Source of the DNA: Prorocentrum cordatum
Taxonomy: Eukaryota; Sar; Dinophyceae; Prorocentrales; Prorocentraceae
Direction of reading: 5' to 3'
Length of the DNA: 64,000 bases
Assembly: GCA_963575745.1 (NCBI GenBank)
Contig: CAUYUJ010001714.1
Location: forward strand, 209,253-273,252
Position 1 is the stretch's first letter; every line of letters begins with the position of its first letter. The notes under the pieces were generated by a model. That model was given only the letters and a program-made list of their open reading frames with translations. It was not told the DNA's origin and made no database searches. Both the position numbers and the translations under genes were made by a program. Shown here one piece after another: positions 18,290-29,560 of this stretch.

Positions 18290-19030
18290 GGAGGCAAGGG
18301 ACGGAGGCCATAACAGTGGGAGGGCGCGGGAGAGGCGAGTAAAGAGACGGTGGGGGACATAACCACGCCAGAGAGACCCCCAATATGTTGTTCGAGCGGC
18401 ACATGTCAGAATAGCGCGGCGTCGGCAAGCACGACCAAAGTCTGTAGGATAGCCCCGAGCGCGCCACGGGAGTATGGAACATAGCTCTGGGATGCCCCCG
18501 AAAGTGCCCCCCAGCAGGGTTCCGAAAAGCCCCCGCGTTTGTTGGGTCGTCTTATGGCCCTACTGGTAACCACTTCGGACCTCCAAGATGGCACGGAATG
18601 GTTCCAAGATGGCGCAATATAGCACAAGTAAGGAAGACAGGAGAAATACATATCGAGAAACACATTGTGCCCGCACGCTTCCTCCATACAATCGATCAGT
18701 CTGCTCGGCACGGCGCCGAGAGCTCGAACACGAGATGTGGCGTCCAATGTTGCCCCTGATAGCCGAAATAACGAATACGAGCAACAAGAAAATTCAATAG
18801 AAACCCATGTCCCGCAGATTCCCCAATTGAATTGTAGATTCTGCTGGGCACGGCAGGACTTGCTCGAGCACAGTTGGCCTCCAAGATGGCACCAGAAACC
18901 TCCAGTAGGGAATGCGGGCAACACAACAAATCATCACACGTCTGGTACCGCAGCAGCCACTATGGAATTGCCCGTTCTCCTGGACACGGCGGAGCGAGCT
19001 CAAGCACAAGATAATGTGTTTGGGGCTGAC
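18290..19030. repeat. gene-free; degenerate long tandem units
   Basis: From about 18560 the phrases CTCCAAGATGGCAC, CTGCTCGGCACGGCG/CTGCTGGGCACGGC, GAGCTCGAACACGAGAT and CAACAAGAAAATTC recur in diverged form at intervals of roughly 140-150 bp. Open frames in this stretch differ between units, so it is non-coding. Confidence 0.5.
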
Positions 19031-19770
19031 CCTCTGGGACCCCCGCAAAAGCCTATCAGACCCCCAAGAGGGCCCCAAGGTGGCTCCAAGAGGGCCCCCA
19101 GAGGGCTCCAAGACGGCCGAAAAAGATATTCTGATGGCCATGGTCATCTGAATATCTCTTGGGCTCCTTTTCGGGGCCGTCCGGGAGCCGTCTGGGACCC
19201 CCACAAAGCCCTAGGAGAGCCCCAAGAGGGCCCCAAGGTGGCTCCAGAAGAACCAAGGGAGCATTCACTTGGACGTCTTTTTTTACAAAGAATATGGGGA
19301 AACAGATATTCCCCGAGAATGCTAGAGACGCAGAAAGTATGTTCCCCATACCCTTCGTAAAAAATACGTCGAAGTCGCTACTCCCAGGGCCCCTCCTGGG
19401 CTGTTTTGGGGCCCTCTTGTACCCGTGTTGAAGCCTTCTCAAGGGTTATTTGGGGGCCCTTTTGGACCCCCGAGGCCCTCTGGAGGGGCCCAAAAGGGTT
19501 CGGAGACGTCTCCAGGAGGGCCCTCAGGGCTGGGAGGCTCCCGGAGGCGCGATCGTACCCAATCGAGTGCCCGCAGAGGCGGGGACGTGCCCACTAAGAT
19601 GCCCCTTTAGGTGCCCCTAAGGCTCCCGTTCGAGACATCTCGCAAACCCAAGTTTAGGGGCACCCTCAAGGGAGACCCTTCGGAAAACCCTGAAGGGAAA
19701 TCTTTCAGGGAAGCCTTAAGGTAAACCCTTGAGGAAAACTTTAATACAAGCCTTAAAGGGAAGGCTTCTG
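19030..19770. repeat. GGGCCCCAAG-rich minisatellite and CCTTAAGG-like repeats
   Basis: At 19060-19260 and 19390-19540 short units such as CCAAGAGGGCCCCAAGGTGG recur. From 19610 to 19770 the units change to a degenerate AACCCTTGAGGGAAA theme with partial dyad symmetry. No gene is seen. Confidence 0.6.
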
Positions 19771-20350
19771 GAAAACAGTGGGCACACAGCCAAAATGCGA
19801 TTGGCTTTATCCTCTCTGCGCTATAGTATTTACATGTCCGCCCACATGCGCCCGCTTCTCTGGTGAACCCTTAACGTTCTGCACTCCGCCCTACACCCTC
19901 CCTCCTCCTTCCTGTGTATCCTCATCCCTGTACCCTCTACGTTCCACTATGTATGCTCTCCGGGGGCTCTGGGTATAGGGCGGCCGCGAGGAACCTAGGA
20001 ACTTGGGCGCCCCCGAAATCGGCGGCCTACTTTCATCCAATCCTCCAGTATCCGCGAGGACCCCCCCAAAGAAGCCCCGAGAAGGGTCGAAGAGGGGCCC
20101 AAGAGGGCTCTCAGAGACCCCCTCCATGGGGGCGACGGCGACGTTCTCGCCAAAATGCTCAGCGTGCACGCGAATGCAGACGCCAAAATGCTCAGCGTTC
20201 GTGCCTTCCCTTACTTTCATCCCCAATCCCATCCCTCATCCCATCCCTACTCTCATCCCGAATCCACTCCCTTATCCCTTCCCTAATCCCATCCCTCTCC
20301 CGCTGCTCTTTCTTGCCTTTCCCCCTTTCCCTAATCCCATCCCCCCCCCC
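19770..20350. other. gene-free stretch ending in CCCATCCCTAAT repeats
   Basis: Two copies of GCCAAAATGCTCAGCGT occur at about 20150 and 20188. From 20216 to 20350 degenerate CCCATCCCTAAT and CCCTCATCC units run together. Nothing coding is supported. Confidence 0.5.
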
Positions 20351-20357
20351 ACCGCTC

Positions 20358-20536
20358 TAACGCGTGGAGGAGGAGGGGGAGGAGCACCAGGAGCACCAGG
20401 AGCAGGAGGAGGAGGAGGAGAGGAGGAGGAGCAGGAGGAGGAGAAGGAAGAGGACGTGGAGGAGAGGAGGGAGGAGGAGGACGCGGAGGAGAGGAGGAGG
20501 AGGAGGAGGAGGAGGAGGAGGAGGAGGAGGAGGAAG
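20358..20536 (+). repeat. (GGA)n purine microsatellite
   Basis: Nearly pure GGA/GAG triplets with a few CAC and GAC interruptions. The Glu/Arg-rich frames are translated repeat. Confidence 0.95.
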
Positions 20537-20639
20537 ATTTCTGTTGCTTACACGGCTTCGTACACTCATTTTAGCTCCTACTTGGATCCACATGTGTTCA
20601 GGGCACAAAGTGGTCACCAAACCCAGAGTGGCACCAGAC

Positions 20640-21700
20640 CGCCATATTTGTGATTCTCCGATGTTCCCACACGAAGCATGCGACCATCACGAGAACCATC
20701 CCCATCATTGGGGACTATTGTTCTATGGCGGGATCCACTACTCCCATTCCCATATATAACGCCAATGAGGTCTTGCAAACACCTCCTCCGAGGAATTTCT
20801 ACGTATCCCGCCCCGAAAACGCATGCCCGCGCCTTGCTGCGCCGATGCGAGACCGCCAGTGGAGCCCCAGCCAAGGGTAAAGCACAAGGAAATATCGAGC
20901 GACAGGATTGCCTTGGTGCAGATGAGGGCTTTCGCGGCGGCGAGGCAAGGACCTGGCCCGAATAGAAAGGGAGGAAGTCTCGAGCAGGGCCGCTGTTATT
21001 GCTGGAGGCGGCGCCAATGCTGAAAAGAGTAGGGCGCTAGTCCAGCGCAAAACGACACGAAGCCTCGAGCGGGAACGCTGGTTTTGTTGGGACGGCAGTT
21101 GCCGGCGGCGAGGAGGAACACCGCCTTGAATAAGAAAGGAGGAAGTCTCAAGCGGGAGCCGTGGTTTTGTCGGGACGGGGGCTGTCGGCGGCGAGGAACA
21201 GCACCGTCCTGAGGAAAAGGGATAAAGCCTCGAGCGGGAGCGTTGTTCTTGCTGGAAGCGACGCCAGTTAAAAAAAGAGTTGGGCGCCAGTCCAGCGTAA
21301 AACGGAAGGAAGTCTCAAGCGGGAGCGCTGGTTTTGCCGGGACGGCTGTTTTCGGCGGCGAGGAGGAGCACCGCCTTGAGTAAAAAAGGGAGGAAGCCTC
21401 GAGCGGGAGCGTTGTGGTTGCTGGGGGCGGCGCCGATGAGAGAAAGACTAGCGCGCCAGTCCAAGGGAAAACGGGACAAGTCTCGAGGGGTAGCGCTGGT
21501 TTTGTTGGGACGGCGGCTTTCGGCGGCGAGCAAGAGCACCGGCCCTGAGCAAAAAAGAAGGAAGTCTCGAACAGGAGGCGCTCTGGCGCTCTCGCAGAGA
21601 CGCCAGCTACATTTTCATTTCAAATGAGGCTCACGCTCGAGCGGTTTGGGGGACCGCCAAAACTGGCCCCCAAACAACAAAACAACAACAACGCTCCCGC
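20640..21700 (+). repeat. left arm of a large inverted repeat
   Basis: The stretch from TTCCCACACGAAGCATGCGA (about 20662) through GCAAACACCTCCTCCGAGGA and CGCGCCTTGCTGCGCCGATG to tandem units of about 90 bp (GAAGTCTCGAGCGGGAGCG, TTTTGTCGGGACGG) is repeated in reverse complement at 22.49-23.09 kb. The far ends also match: GAGGCTCACGCTCGAGCGGT at about 21627 against its complement at about 23146. The arms are clearly diverged, so this is an old structure. Confidence 0.85.
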
Positions 21701-21854
21701 TCGAGACTTCCTCGTTTTTTGTTTACTCTTCCTCGTTTCTTCCTTACCTAAGCTCTGCCTAGAGGGTTCTTACCGTGTGTGCTTAAGGGGCCGGGCAGTG
21801 GACCCCGCCCCGGGCGGTTCCCCCGGCATCCGCCCCGCGGTTCCCCCAGTGACG

Positions 21855-22400
21855 TCCCCTTAGCTTAGCGTTGCTTATCTCATCTTAGCGTCGCTCTAGC
21901 TTAGCTTGGCTCAGCATATCTTCATCTTAGCTTCGCTTAGCTGTAGCTTAGCTTAGCTTAGCGTTGTTTAGCTTTGATTTAGCTTAGATTTAGCTTAGCT
22001 GTAGCTTAGCTTTAGCTTAGCGTTAGCGTAGTGTTAGCTTAGGTTTAGCTTAGCGTTAGCTTAGCTTTAGCTTAGCTTTAGCTTAGCTGTAGCTTAGCGT
22101 TAGCTTAGTGTTAGCTTAGCTTTAGTTTAGCTGTAGCTTAGCGTTAGTTTAGCTTTAGTTTAGATTTAGCTTAGCTTTAGCTTAGCTTTAATTTCGATGT
22201 AGCTTAGCTTTAGCTTAGCTTTAGCTTAGCTTTAGCTTAGCTTTAGCTTAGCTTTAGCTTAGCCTTAGCTTAGCTTTAGCTTAGCTTTAGTTTAGATGTA
22301 GCTTAGTTTTAGCTTAGCGTTAGCTTAACTTGAACTTAGCTTTAGCTTAGCTGTAGCTTAGCTTTAGCTTGACTTTAGCTTAGCTTTAGCTTAGATTTAC
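21855..22400 (+). repeat. 11-bp tandem array TTTAGCTTAGC
   Basis: About 45-50 units of TTTAGCTTAGC and variants (TGTAGCTTAGC, GTTAGCTTAGC) form a continuous array in the spacer between the inverted-repeat arms. It contains no TTTAGGG, so it is not a telomere tract. Confidence 0.9.
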
Positions 22401-22439
22401 CGTTACTACTAATGCTGCTTTCCTAGGGGCTCCAACTCC

Positions 22440-23165
22440 TAGGTAGGATCGCACTGGGATAACTTTTACTCTGGGCAAGTTCTCTTGCTCGCCGCCGAAA
22501 ACCGCCGCGCCGACAAAACCAGCGCTCCCGCCCGAGACTTCCTTCCGTTTTACGCTGGATTGGCGCCCAACTCTCTTTTGAATTGGCGCCGCTCCCAGCA
22601 AGAACAACGCTCCCGCTCGAGGCTTTCTCCCTTTTCCTCAGGACGGTGCTGTTCCTCGCCGCCGACAGCCCCCGTCCCGACAAAACCAGCGTTCCCGCTC
22701 GAGACGTCGTTTTGTTTTACGCTGGACTACCGCCCTACTCTCTTCAGCAGTGGCGCCGCCTCCAGCAATAACAGCGGCCCTGCTCGAGACTTCCTCCCTT
22801 TCTATTCAGGGCCACGTCCTTGCCTGACCGCCGACGGCCCCCATCCCCACCAAGGCAATCCTGTCGTTCGATACTTCCTGGCGGTCTCGCATCGGCGCAG
22901 CAAGGCGCGGGCATGTGTTTTCGAGGCGGGATATGTTGAATTTCCTCGGAGGAGGTGTTTGCAAGACCTCCTCATTGGGCGGGAGATTTGGGAATGGGAA
23001 TAACGGACCCCGCTATAGAACAAGAGTCCCCCATTACGTGGATGGTTATCATGATGGTCGCATGCTTCGTGTGGAAACATCGCGCATGAGGGTAAAATTA
23101 TTGTTGTTGGTGTTGTTGGGGGGCTGGTTTTGGCGCCCCCCCCAAACCGCTCGAGCGTGAGCCTC
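22440..23165 (-). repeat. right arm of the large inverted repeat
   Basis: It carries the reverse complement of the left arm: GCTCCCGCCCGAGACTTCC units, then CATCGGCGCAGCAAGGCGCG, GGAGGAGGTGTTTGCAAGAC, TCGCATGCTTCGTGTGGAAA and finally CCGCTCGAGCGTGAGCCTC. Short frames are shared with the left arm on the opposite strand and are not considered genes. Confidence 0.85.
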
Positions 23166-23310
23166 ATTTTCAATAAAAATGTGGCCGGCGCCGGGGCGAG
23201 AGCGCCAAAGCGCCTGGGGGGGTCCAACGATAATGACTGTTACGTACTTAACATTCAACACCAACATCATCAACAACAACAGCAGCAGCAACAACAGCAA
23301 CGACGATCAT
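23166..23310 (+). repeat. pre-CAA variant and (CAA/CAG)n tract
   Basis: AAAATGTGGCCGGCGCCGGG leads to GGGGGGTCCAACGATAATGA and then CAACAACAACAGCAGCAGC. The segment before the tract resembles 30615-30690, just before the assembly gap. Confidence 0.7.
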
Positions 23311-24118
23311 GTCAACTGTTCGCTCTCAATTGCTCGCATGCCAACCAACACGTATATCCAAAAGCCCTCGGTACCCGCCCTATTGGTATTCGATCGTACC
23401 CCCCCTGGGGGCATACCTTCCTTACCTACCACGTGCATGTAGTGCATGCCCTAAGACAGGGGAAGAGAGGACGGATGGAAGGGGGAGGGAGAAAGATGGA
23501 GCACGAGATAAATTACCGCGAGGGGGGCTTGGAGCAAAAAACACGCGGCAGAACCAGACGGGCAGATCGGGCAGGCAGACCTTACCGGGCGGTTTGGGAA
23601 GGCGGGCCCAGGCGGCCAGGTCGAGCAGGCGGGCTGCCGAAGCAGTCTGAGACCTAAGACCTTCTGTGGGAACAAATGCGAGCCCCGGGAAAGGCACTTC
23701 AACTGATTATTAATTGCACGAACTGTTCTTAAGCACTGGGAGTTCAACAAAAGCAGCAGCAGCAACAACAACACAACAATCAGGTTAAAACTGCTCGCTC
23801 TTACCTGCTCGCATGCCAACCAACCCGTATATCCCAAACCCTCGGTACCCGCCCCATTGGTTTTCGATCGTACCCCCCCCCCTGGGGGTATATCTCCCCC
23901 ACCTGCCGCGCGTAATTGGCGCAGCCTCTCAAAAAGGAGAAGATGGAAGGGGGGGGAAAAGGATGGATAACTAGAGAGATTAGCAGGAGGGGGGTAAGGA
24001 CCAGGAAACACATGGTAGAACCAAACGGGCAGATCGGGCGGGTAGACCGTTTTGGGGGCGGTTTGGGAAGGCGGGCCCGAGCGGCCAGATCGAGCAGGCG
24101 GGCTGCCGAAGCGTGGGC
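23310..24118 (+). repeat. two tandem copies of the post-CAA composite (about 330 bp each)
   Basis: Copy 2 (about 23310-23655) and copy 3 (about 23783-24118) share CTCGCATGCCAACCAAC, CCCTCGGTACCCGCCC, TTCGATCGTACCCCCCC, then AGATCGGGCGGGTAGACC-like and GCGGTTTGGGAAGGCGGGCC segments, ending GGCGGGCTGCCGAAGC. They are separated by a short (CAG/CAA)n tract at about 23750-23780. Confidence 0.85.
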
Positions 24119-24119
24119 A

Positions 24120-24531
24120 TGAACCGCAAGGAAGTCTCGAGCGATAGCGCGATTCCCAAGTAAATCGTGAGAGAGGCCAAAGCGACAGCGTGATTCCTTA
24201 GGGTTGGAGGCGCGACGCTTGAATAAGTCGCGAGAGTGTGATTCCTTCATAAGTTGTGGGGAAGTACCGCGCGAGACCGCGATGCTTCAATGAATTGTGA
24301 GGAAATATCATGCTGGAGCCGCTGTTGTTGCAACACGGGGGCCAAGGGCTAAGTTTGGCAACCCCGCGGTTTCTCTTGTTTGAACAAAAACGGGCGCGAA
24401 CCCCAGGAGAAGCACTTCACTTAGAAAAAACACAGTGTGCCCCAGAGGGGGATCAACAACAATTCTTCTTTGGCCATGAAACTTCGACAACGACAGCAAC
24501 AAACAACAGCCACGGCAGCAACTACAACGGC

Positions 24532-24599
<68 letters not shown>

Positions 24600-24638
24600 A
24601 CACGACGACGACGACGACAACAACAAAAACACCAATAC

Positions 24639-24669
<31 letters not shown>

Positions 24670-24685
24670 AACATATCAAAACAAC
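24120..24685 (+). repeat. 83-bp family block, pre-CAA segment and (CAA)n(ACG)n tract
   Basis: AAGTCTCGAGCGATAGCGCG-type units (24120-24310) are followed by the pre-CAA segment with GGGCGCGAACCCCAGGAG and GAGGGGGATCAACAACAATT. Then come (CAA)n, (ACG)n and again (CAA)n to 24685. The order matches 240-735 and 29560-29942. Confidence 0.85.
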
Positions 24686-24960
24686 TAGCTGGTGTACCCG
24701 GACCAGGTACACGAGCTGGTTGTGTCGCCCCACGTAATGGAACAATCCACTGGTGTACCCTGCGCCACACCCCCACACCCCGCGCAAAGCAACGCAACAC
24801 AACGCAACGATACGCGCCAGACGGCCAGCTTAAGAAACCAAAGGAAGCCGTTGGAAATCTTTTGGGGTCCTTCGGGGTCCCTAAGGCCGCCCACGTATCC
24901 CCACGAACTCAACCTATGGGCGCTCCTTCGAACCGACCTTCGAAGTGCAGACTCCTTCGG
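24686..24960. other. gene-free spacer
   Basis: A short dyad, GTGTACC...GGTACAC, lies at about 24692-24712, and a CTGGTGTACCC phrase recurs at about 24750. Nothing else is supported. Confidence 0.5.
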
Positions 24961-25970
24961 CTTAGGTACAGGGAACCCTGTCGAAACCCTTGGGACTCCT
25001 CTAGAATTCTCAGGGGATGGTATAGAATCCTTCGGGGATGTTACAGAACCCCATCGGGTCCTATAGAATTCCTACACGAATCCCGCCGGATCCTACAAGA
25101 CTCCTATACGAACCCCATCGGGTGCGATCAGACCCCTATACGGAACCCATCGGATCCTATAGGGTTCCTATACGAATCCTAAGGGGTCCAATAGGGCTCC
25201 TATACGGGTCCCATCGGATCCCACAGGGTTCTTATACGAACCCCATAAGGTCCGATAATCGCCCTATACGAATCCAATCAGATCCTATAGGACTCCTATA
25301 CGAACCCAATCGGACCCTATAGGGCTCCTATACGACGCCCGTATGATCCTACAAGACTCCTATACGAACCCCATCGGGTGAGATCAGACCCCTATACGGA
25401 ACCCATCGGATCCTATAGGGTTTCCATACAAATCCTAAGGGATCCAGGGGGATCATATACGGATCTCATCGGATGCCACAGGGTTCCTATACGAATCCCA
25501 TAAGGTCCAATAGTAGCCCTCTACGAATCCAATCGGGCCCTTTAGGACTCCTATACGAAGCCAATCGGACCCTATAGGACTCCTATACGACTCCCGGTTG
25601 ATCCTACAAGACTCCCAGACGAACCCCATCGGGTGAGATCAGACTCGTATACGAACCCCATCGGATCCTATAGGATTCCGATACGAACCCAACAGGATCC
25701 AATCGGACTCCTATGCAAATCCCATCGGAACCTATCGAATTCCAATACGAAGCCCATCAGATCCTATAGGATGCCTACACGAATCCCATCGGATCCTATA
25801 GGGCTCCTATTCGATACCCATCGGGTCCTATAGGACTCCTATACGCGCCCCATTGGATACCATAGGACTCCGATACGACTCCCATCGGATCATATTGGAA
25901 TCCTACACGCAGCCCATAAGATCTTATCAACCTCTTAGACGAATACAATCGGATCCCACAGGACAAAATA
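24960..25970. repeat. minisatellite of about 33 bp, CCCATCGGATCCTATAGGACTCCTATACGAA
   Basis: About 30 units share CCCATCGGATCC, TATAGG(A/G)(C/T)TCCTATACGAA. Because 33 is a multiple of three, long runs such as PIGSYRIPTRIPSDPIGLLY stay open, but these are repeat translations. Confidence 0.9.
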
Positions 25971-25974
25971 AATA

Positions 25975-26192
25975 AATAAATGAATGATTTTGTATGTTAA
26001 AAAATGTTACTATTATTAGTATGGTTATTATTATTAGTATTCTTGGTATTAGTGATATTAGTATTATTAGTGTTGTTAATACTATTATTATTGGTAGTAT
26101 TGTTATTATTATTAGTATGCGTATTAGTATTAGTATTAGTTTTCGTATTAGTATTACTGGTATAATTAGTACGTTTATTAATATTAGTAATA

Positions 26193-26230
<38 letters not shown>

Positions 26231-26240
26231 CATACATACA
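25975..26240. repeat. TTATTAGTATTAGT low-complexity, (TA)n and (CATA)n
   Basis: Positions 26000-26185 are degenerate ATTATTAGTATTAGT. About 26190-26225 is (TA)n and 26226-26242 is (CATA)n. No gene is seen. Confidence 0.9.
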
Positions 26241-26244
26241 TCGA

Positions 26245-26260
26245 GGACCCTGCAGGGTCC
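26245..26260. repeat. perfect 16-bp palindrome GGACCCTGCAGGGTCC
   Basis: The sequence equals its own reverse complement. It sits directly after the (CATA)n tract. Confidence 0.9.
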
Positions 26261-26371
26261 CAAAGGTCCCAGAGGACCCCTTAGGACCCCCATGCGGCCC
26301 CAGGGCGCGAGGCAGGGTGCGTTGCATCACGCTGCGTTGTGCCAGGGGGGGCGCCAGGTAGTGGTTTCGCC

Positions 26372-26580
26372 AACAACAACAACAACAACAACAACCACAA
26401 CGAACATTGTAAGCCTGCTCGTTCTTACTTGATTGCGTACGCCTCAACACGTAGATCCCAAACCCTCGGTACCCGCCCTCTTCGTGTTCGGCAATATCCC
26501 TTGGGGGGTATAGCTTGCATACCTGCCACGCACACTTAGCGCAGCCCGTTCAAACAGGGGAAGAGAGGACGGGTCTGGGA
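26372..26580 (+). repeat. (CAA)n and post-CAA element, copy 4
   Basis: (CAA)n at about 26372-26396 is followed by CCTGCTCGTTCTTACTTGAT, CCCAAACCCTCGGTACCCGC and CTTGGGGGGTATAGC, then CAAACAGGGGAAGAGAGGAC as in the other copies. Confidence 0.85.
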
Positions 26581-26639
26581 GGAAGTGGGATAGAGCACCT
26601 GAGAGGGCCTCTCAGAGAATCGTGAGGAAAAATCGAGCG

Positions 26640-27335
26640 GGAGCGCTTGTCATTGTGGCTGCGCCTCTGCGGGCTGGGGCCTCACTGGGCTGTGTCGGGG
26701 GGGCCTCTGTCGGCAGCGCGCTGGGACCTCTGTGGGCGCGCTTGGGGCCTCTGTGGGCTGGGCCTCTGTGGGCGCGCTTGGGGCCTCTGTGGGCTGTGTT
26801 GGGGGGCCTCGGTGGGCAGCGCCGTTTGGCGCCTCTGTGGGCTGGGGCCTCTGTGGGCGCGCTTGGGGCTTCCCTGTGGGCTGTGTCGGGGGGGCTCAGT
26901 GAGCAGCGCGTTTGGGCCTGTGGGCGCGCTTGGGGCATCTGTGGGCTGGGGCTTCAGTGGGTTGCGCCGGGCGTCTCAGTGGGCAGCGCGCTGGGGCCTC
27001 TGGGAGCATTTGGGGCCTCTGTGGGCTGCGTTGGGGGGGGGCTCACTGGGCAGCGCGCAAGGACCTTTGTGGGCGCGATTGGGGCCTGTCGGCTGGGGCC
27101 TCTGTGGGCGCGCTTGGTCCTCTGCGGGCTGTGTCCGAGGGCCTCAGCGGGCAGCGTGCTGGAACATCTGGGGGGCGCGCAAGGGGGCCTCTACGGGCAG
27201 TGTCCAAGGGCCTGAGTGGGCAGCGTGCTGGGACCCCTGTCAGCACGCTTGAAGTGTTTGTGGGCTGTGTCCGAAGGCCTAAATGAGCAGCGTGCTGGGG
27301 CCTCTGTGGTTCGGGGGCCTCTCTGGCCAGGGCGT
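26640..27335. repeat. GC-rich minisatellite GGGCCTCTGTGGGCNGCG
   Basis: Units such as GGGGCCTCTGTGGGCGCGCT and GGGGCCTCTGTGGGCTGTGT alternate over nearly 700 bp. The period is irregular, roughly 20-60 bp. All frames are periodic, so no protein is called. Confidence 0.9.
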
Positions 27336-27339
27336 GTAG

Positions 27340-27790
27340 GAGTACATTGCGAGGGCGTGTCGAGCGGGAGCCCGTCGTCGCAGCTGGGCCTCTGGCGCCG
27401 CTAATTAACTTCAGCCTGTGGTCACCGGGTCTCGAAGTACAGCTTAAGGAAATATCGAACGGGAGCCCTTGTCGTTGCGGCTGGGCCTCCACCAACTTGA
27501 GTGAATTACGAGAAAGTCTCGAGCAAGAGCGCCACTCTTCAATTCAGGGGCCACTCTGTCAAGGGCCTCTGCGAATACATCTTGAGGAACCCTCCACCAA
27601 CTTGACTGAATCGCGAGGGAGTCTCGAGCGAGAGCGTGGTTCCTGAGTTCGGGGCCTGTCTGGCCAGGGTGTGTCGGAGTAAATCGTGAGGCAATATCAA
27701 GCTGGAGCCCATGTCGCCGTAGCTGGGCCTCCGCCAATTCGATTGAATTGCGAGATAGTATCGAACGGGTCGTTGTAGCCTGCCCTCCAA
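27340..27790 (+). repeat. 83-bp family block
   Basis: Units with AATATCGAACGGGAGCCCTT and AAGTCTCGAGC(A/G)AGAGCG recur, interspersed with GGGCCTCCACCAACTTGA phrases. Confidence 0.75.
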
Positions 27791-27889
27791 AACACACATT
27801 TACACTCAAGCCAACGTTCGCGCGGGAACCTCGCTTTCAGAGAACACGCAGCAGGCGTCGAGGCGAGAGCGTGCGAAACCTCCTCCAGG

Positions 27890-28027
27890 GATCAGCAATA
27901 ATCAATCTCTCGACATACATATTCAACAACAAGGACAACGAACACGGCAACGACAACGGCATTGACGACGACGATAACGACAACGACGACAACGACGACG
28001 ACGACGACGACCACGACCACGCCCACG

Positions 28028-28077
<50 letters not shown>

Positions 28078-28092
28078 AATAATAATAATAAG

Positions 28093-28129
<37 letters not shown>

Positions 28130-28300
28130 CTGATCTAAGACTGTTCGTTCTTATCCGATCGCGTGTCATTCAATATGCATACACCAAACCCTGGATACCC
28201 GCCCTCTTCGTCTTCGATCGCGCCCCTTTTTGGGGGGCGTAGTCATTCCCTGCCACGCGTGGCTGGCGAAGCCCTTGAAAACGAAGGGGCAACAGATGAC
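27890..28300 (+). repeat. (CAA)n/(GAC)n tract and post-CAA element, copy 5
   Basis: (GAC)n and (CAA)n with (AAT)n run from about 27926 to 28129. They are followed by GACTGTTCGTTCTTATCCGA, CCAAACCCTGGATACCCGCC and CTTCGTCTTCGATCGCGCCC. Confidence 0.85.
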
Positions 28301-29035
28301 AGGGGAGAATGAGGACGTCGGGATTGGAGGAACGGAGGGGGGCAAGAAGGAGGGGGGACAATGATTTGCGCTGCGAATGGCGATTCAGTTTGCACCACGG
28401 TTTGCGCCAGCCACTCCAACACACGTCAAAAAATATGTTTCGCCATGGGTCGCGCCATAAACAGCGCCACGCACCCCCCCTTGAAAGAACAGATCGTGGA
28501 TACCCCCGCGGGGAGACGTACAGCTGCAAATTGATATCAGAAACAAATTTCGTGGAACCCTGAAAGGAAGCGGGAAGCGGGATGTTGGGAGCTTGGGGCG
28601 GGAGGATAGCGAGAACTGCAACCGCGTCGAGAGGGGCACGGGGATGTGGGGTGGATTGGGATGGAGTGGACAAGAGTAGGGTCTCAGGAAGAGGAGCGGC
28701 AATGAGTGGAGAAGAGGAGCCGGGAGGAGTGCGGAGGAGCGGGGGGCACACGGAGGAATCTGGAGGAGGGACTGGGAATAATTTGGGAGAAATGCGGGAT
28801 GCGAGCGGGAAGAGGTGGAATCGTTGGGGTGGGATGGGGTGGCCTGGGGAGAAATGGGCGAGATGCGAAGAACTGAAGAATAGCACAATGGAGTACGAAC
28901 GAAATGAAAATGAAGATAAAGGGAAAGAGTAAAAAAACAGGTAAAGAACGTTGAAAACTGGGGGCAGGTGGATACGAGCGAGGACCGGTGCGGAAACAAG
29001 GCGCGGGGGGATTGGAAGGCACCCGAAAGCCTACT
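28300..29035. other. no supported feature
   Basis: Purine-rich sequence with GGAGGA-type runs. Long open frames on the minus strand lack any domain or balanced composition and extend into the neighbouring minisatellite. Confidence 0.4.
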
Positions 29036-29056
29036 ATGACCTCTGGGGGGCATCGG

Positions 29057-29560
29057 AATGGCCCCGATGACCACGAAGGCAATTAATCCGAGGCCACAGA
29101 GGGCAGCGACGGGGCCGCTGAGAGCAGAAACGGGGCCACGAAGGGCAGCGAGGGGGCCACGAACGGCGACAGCGGGGCCACGAAGGGCATGCATACGGGG
29201 CCACGACGGGCGCGAACGAGCGGGGGCCACGAAGGGCATGCATATATTGGGCCGCGGAGGGCAAAGACGGGGCCGCTGAGGGCAGCAAAGGGGCCACGAA
29301 GGGCAGCGAGAGGGCCACGAAGGGCGACAGCGGGGCCACGAAGGGCATGCGTATGGGGCCACGACGGGCGAATGCGAGCGGGGGCCACGAAGGGCATATA
29401 GTGCGGGGCCACAGTGGGCAGCGACGGGGCCACGAAGGGCAGCGAGCGAAGGCGACCGCGAAACCAGCACGGGCAGCGAAGGGCATCGAGGGCGGGCGAA
29501 GGTCAGCGAGCGGCGACTGCAGTCCCGGACGGGCGGGTCGAGTGGGCGGACGGTTGAAGC
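29057..29560. repeat. minisatellite GGGGCCACGAAGGGCA(N)
   Basis: Units such as CGGGGCCACGAAGGGCAGCG and GGGCATGCATACGGGGCCAC repeat about 20 times. The end of the array matches positions 1-190. Confidence 0.9.

Noticed and set aside
20146-20205. Two GCCAAAATGCTC strings, leader-like on the minus strand.
   Set aside because: The core lacks one C (GAGCATTTTGGC), both copies lie in a local duplication of about 40 bp, and no gene follows.
20216-20350. CCCTAAT-like units suggested telomeric repeat.
   Set aside because: The units are degenerate CCCATCCCTAAT, not the CCCTAAA/TTTAGGG type, and the 11-bp array nearby contains no TTTAGGG.
21855-22400. Regularly spaced repeats considered as a CRISPR array.
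   Set aside because: It is an 11-bp tandem satellite without spacers, in a eukaryotic context.
26640-27335. Trp/Leu/Gly-rich plus-strand frames and Pro/Arg-rich minus-strand frames.
   Set aside because: All six frames are periodic because the DNA is a GC minisatellite.
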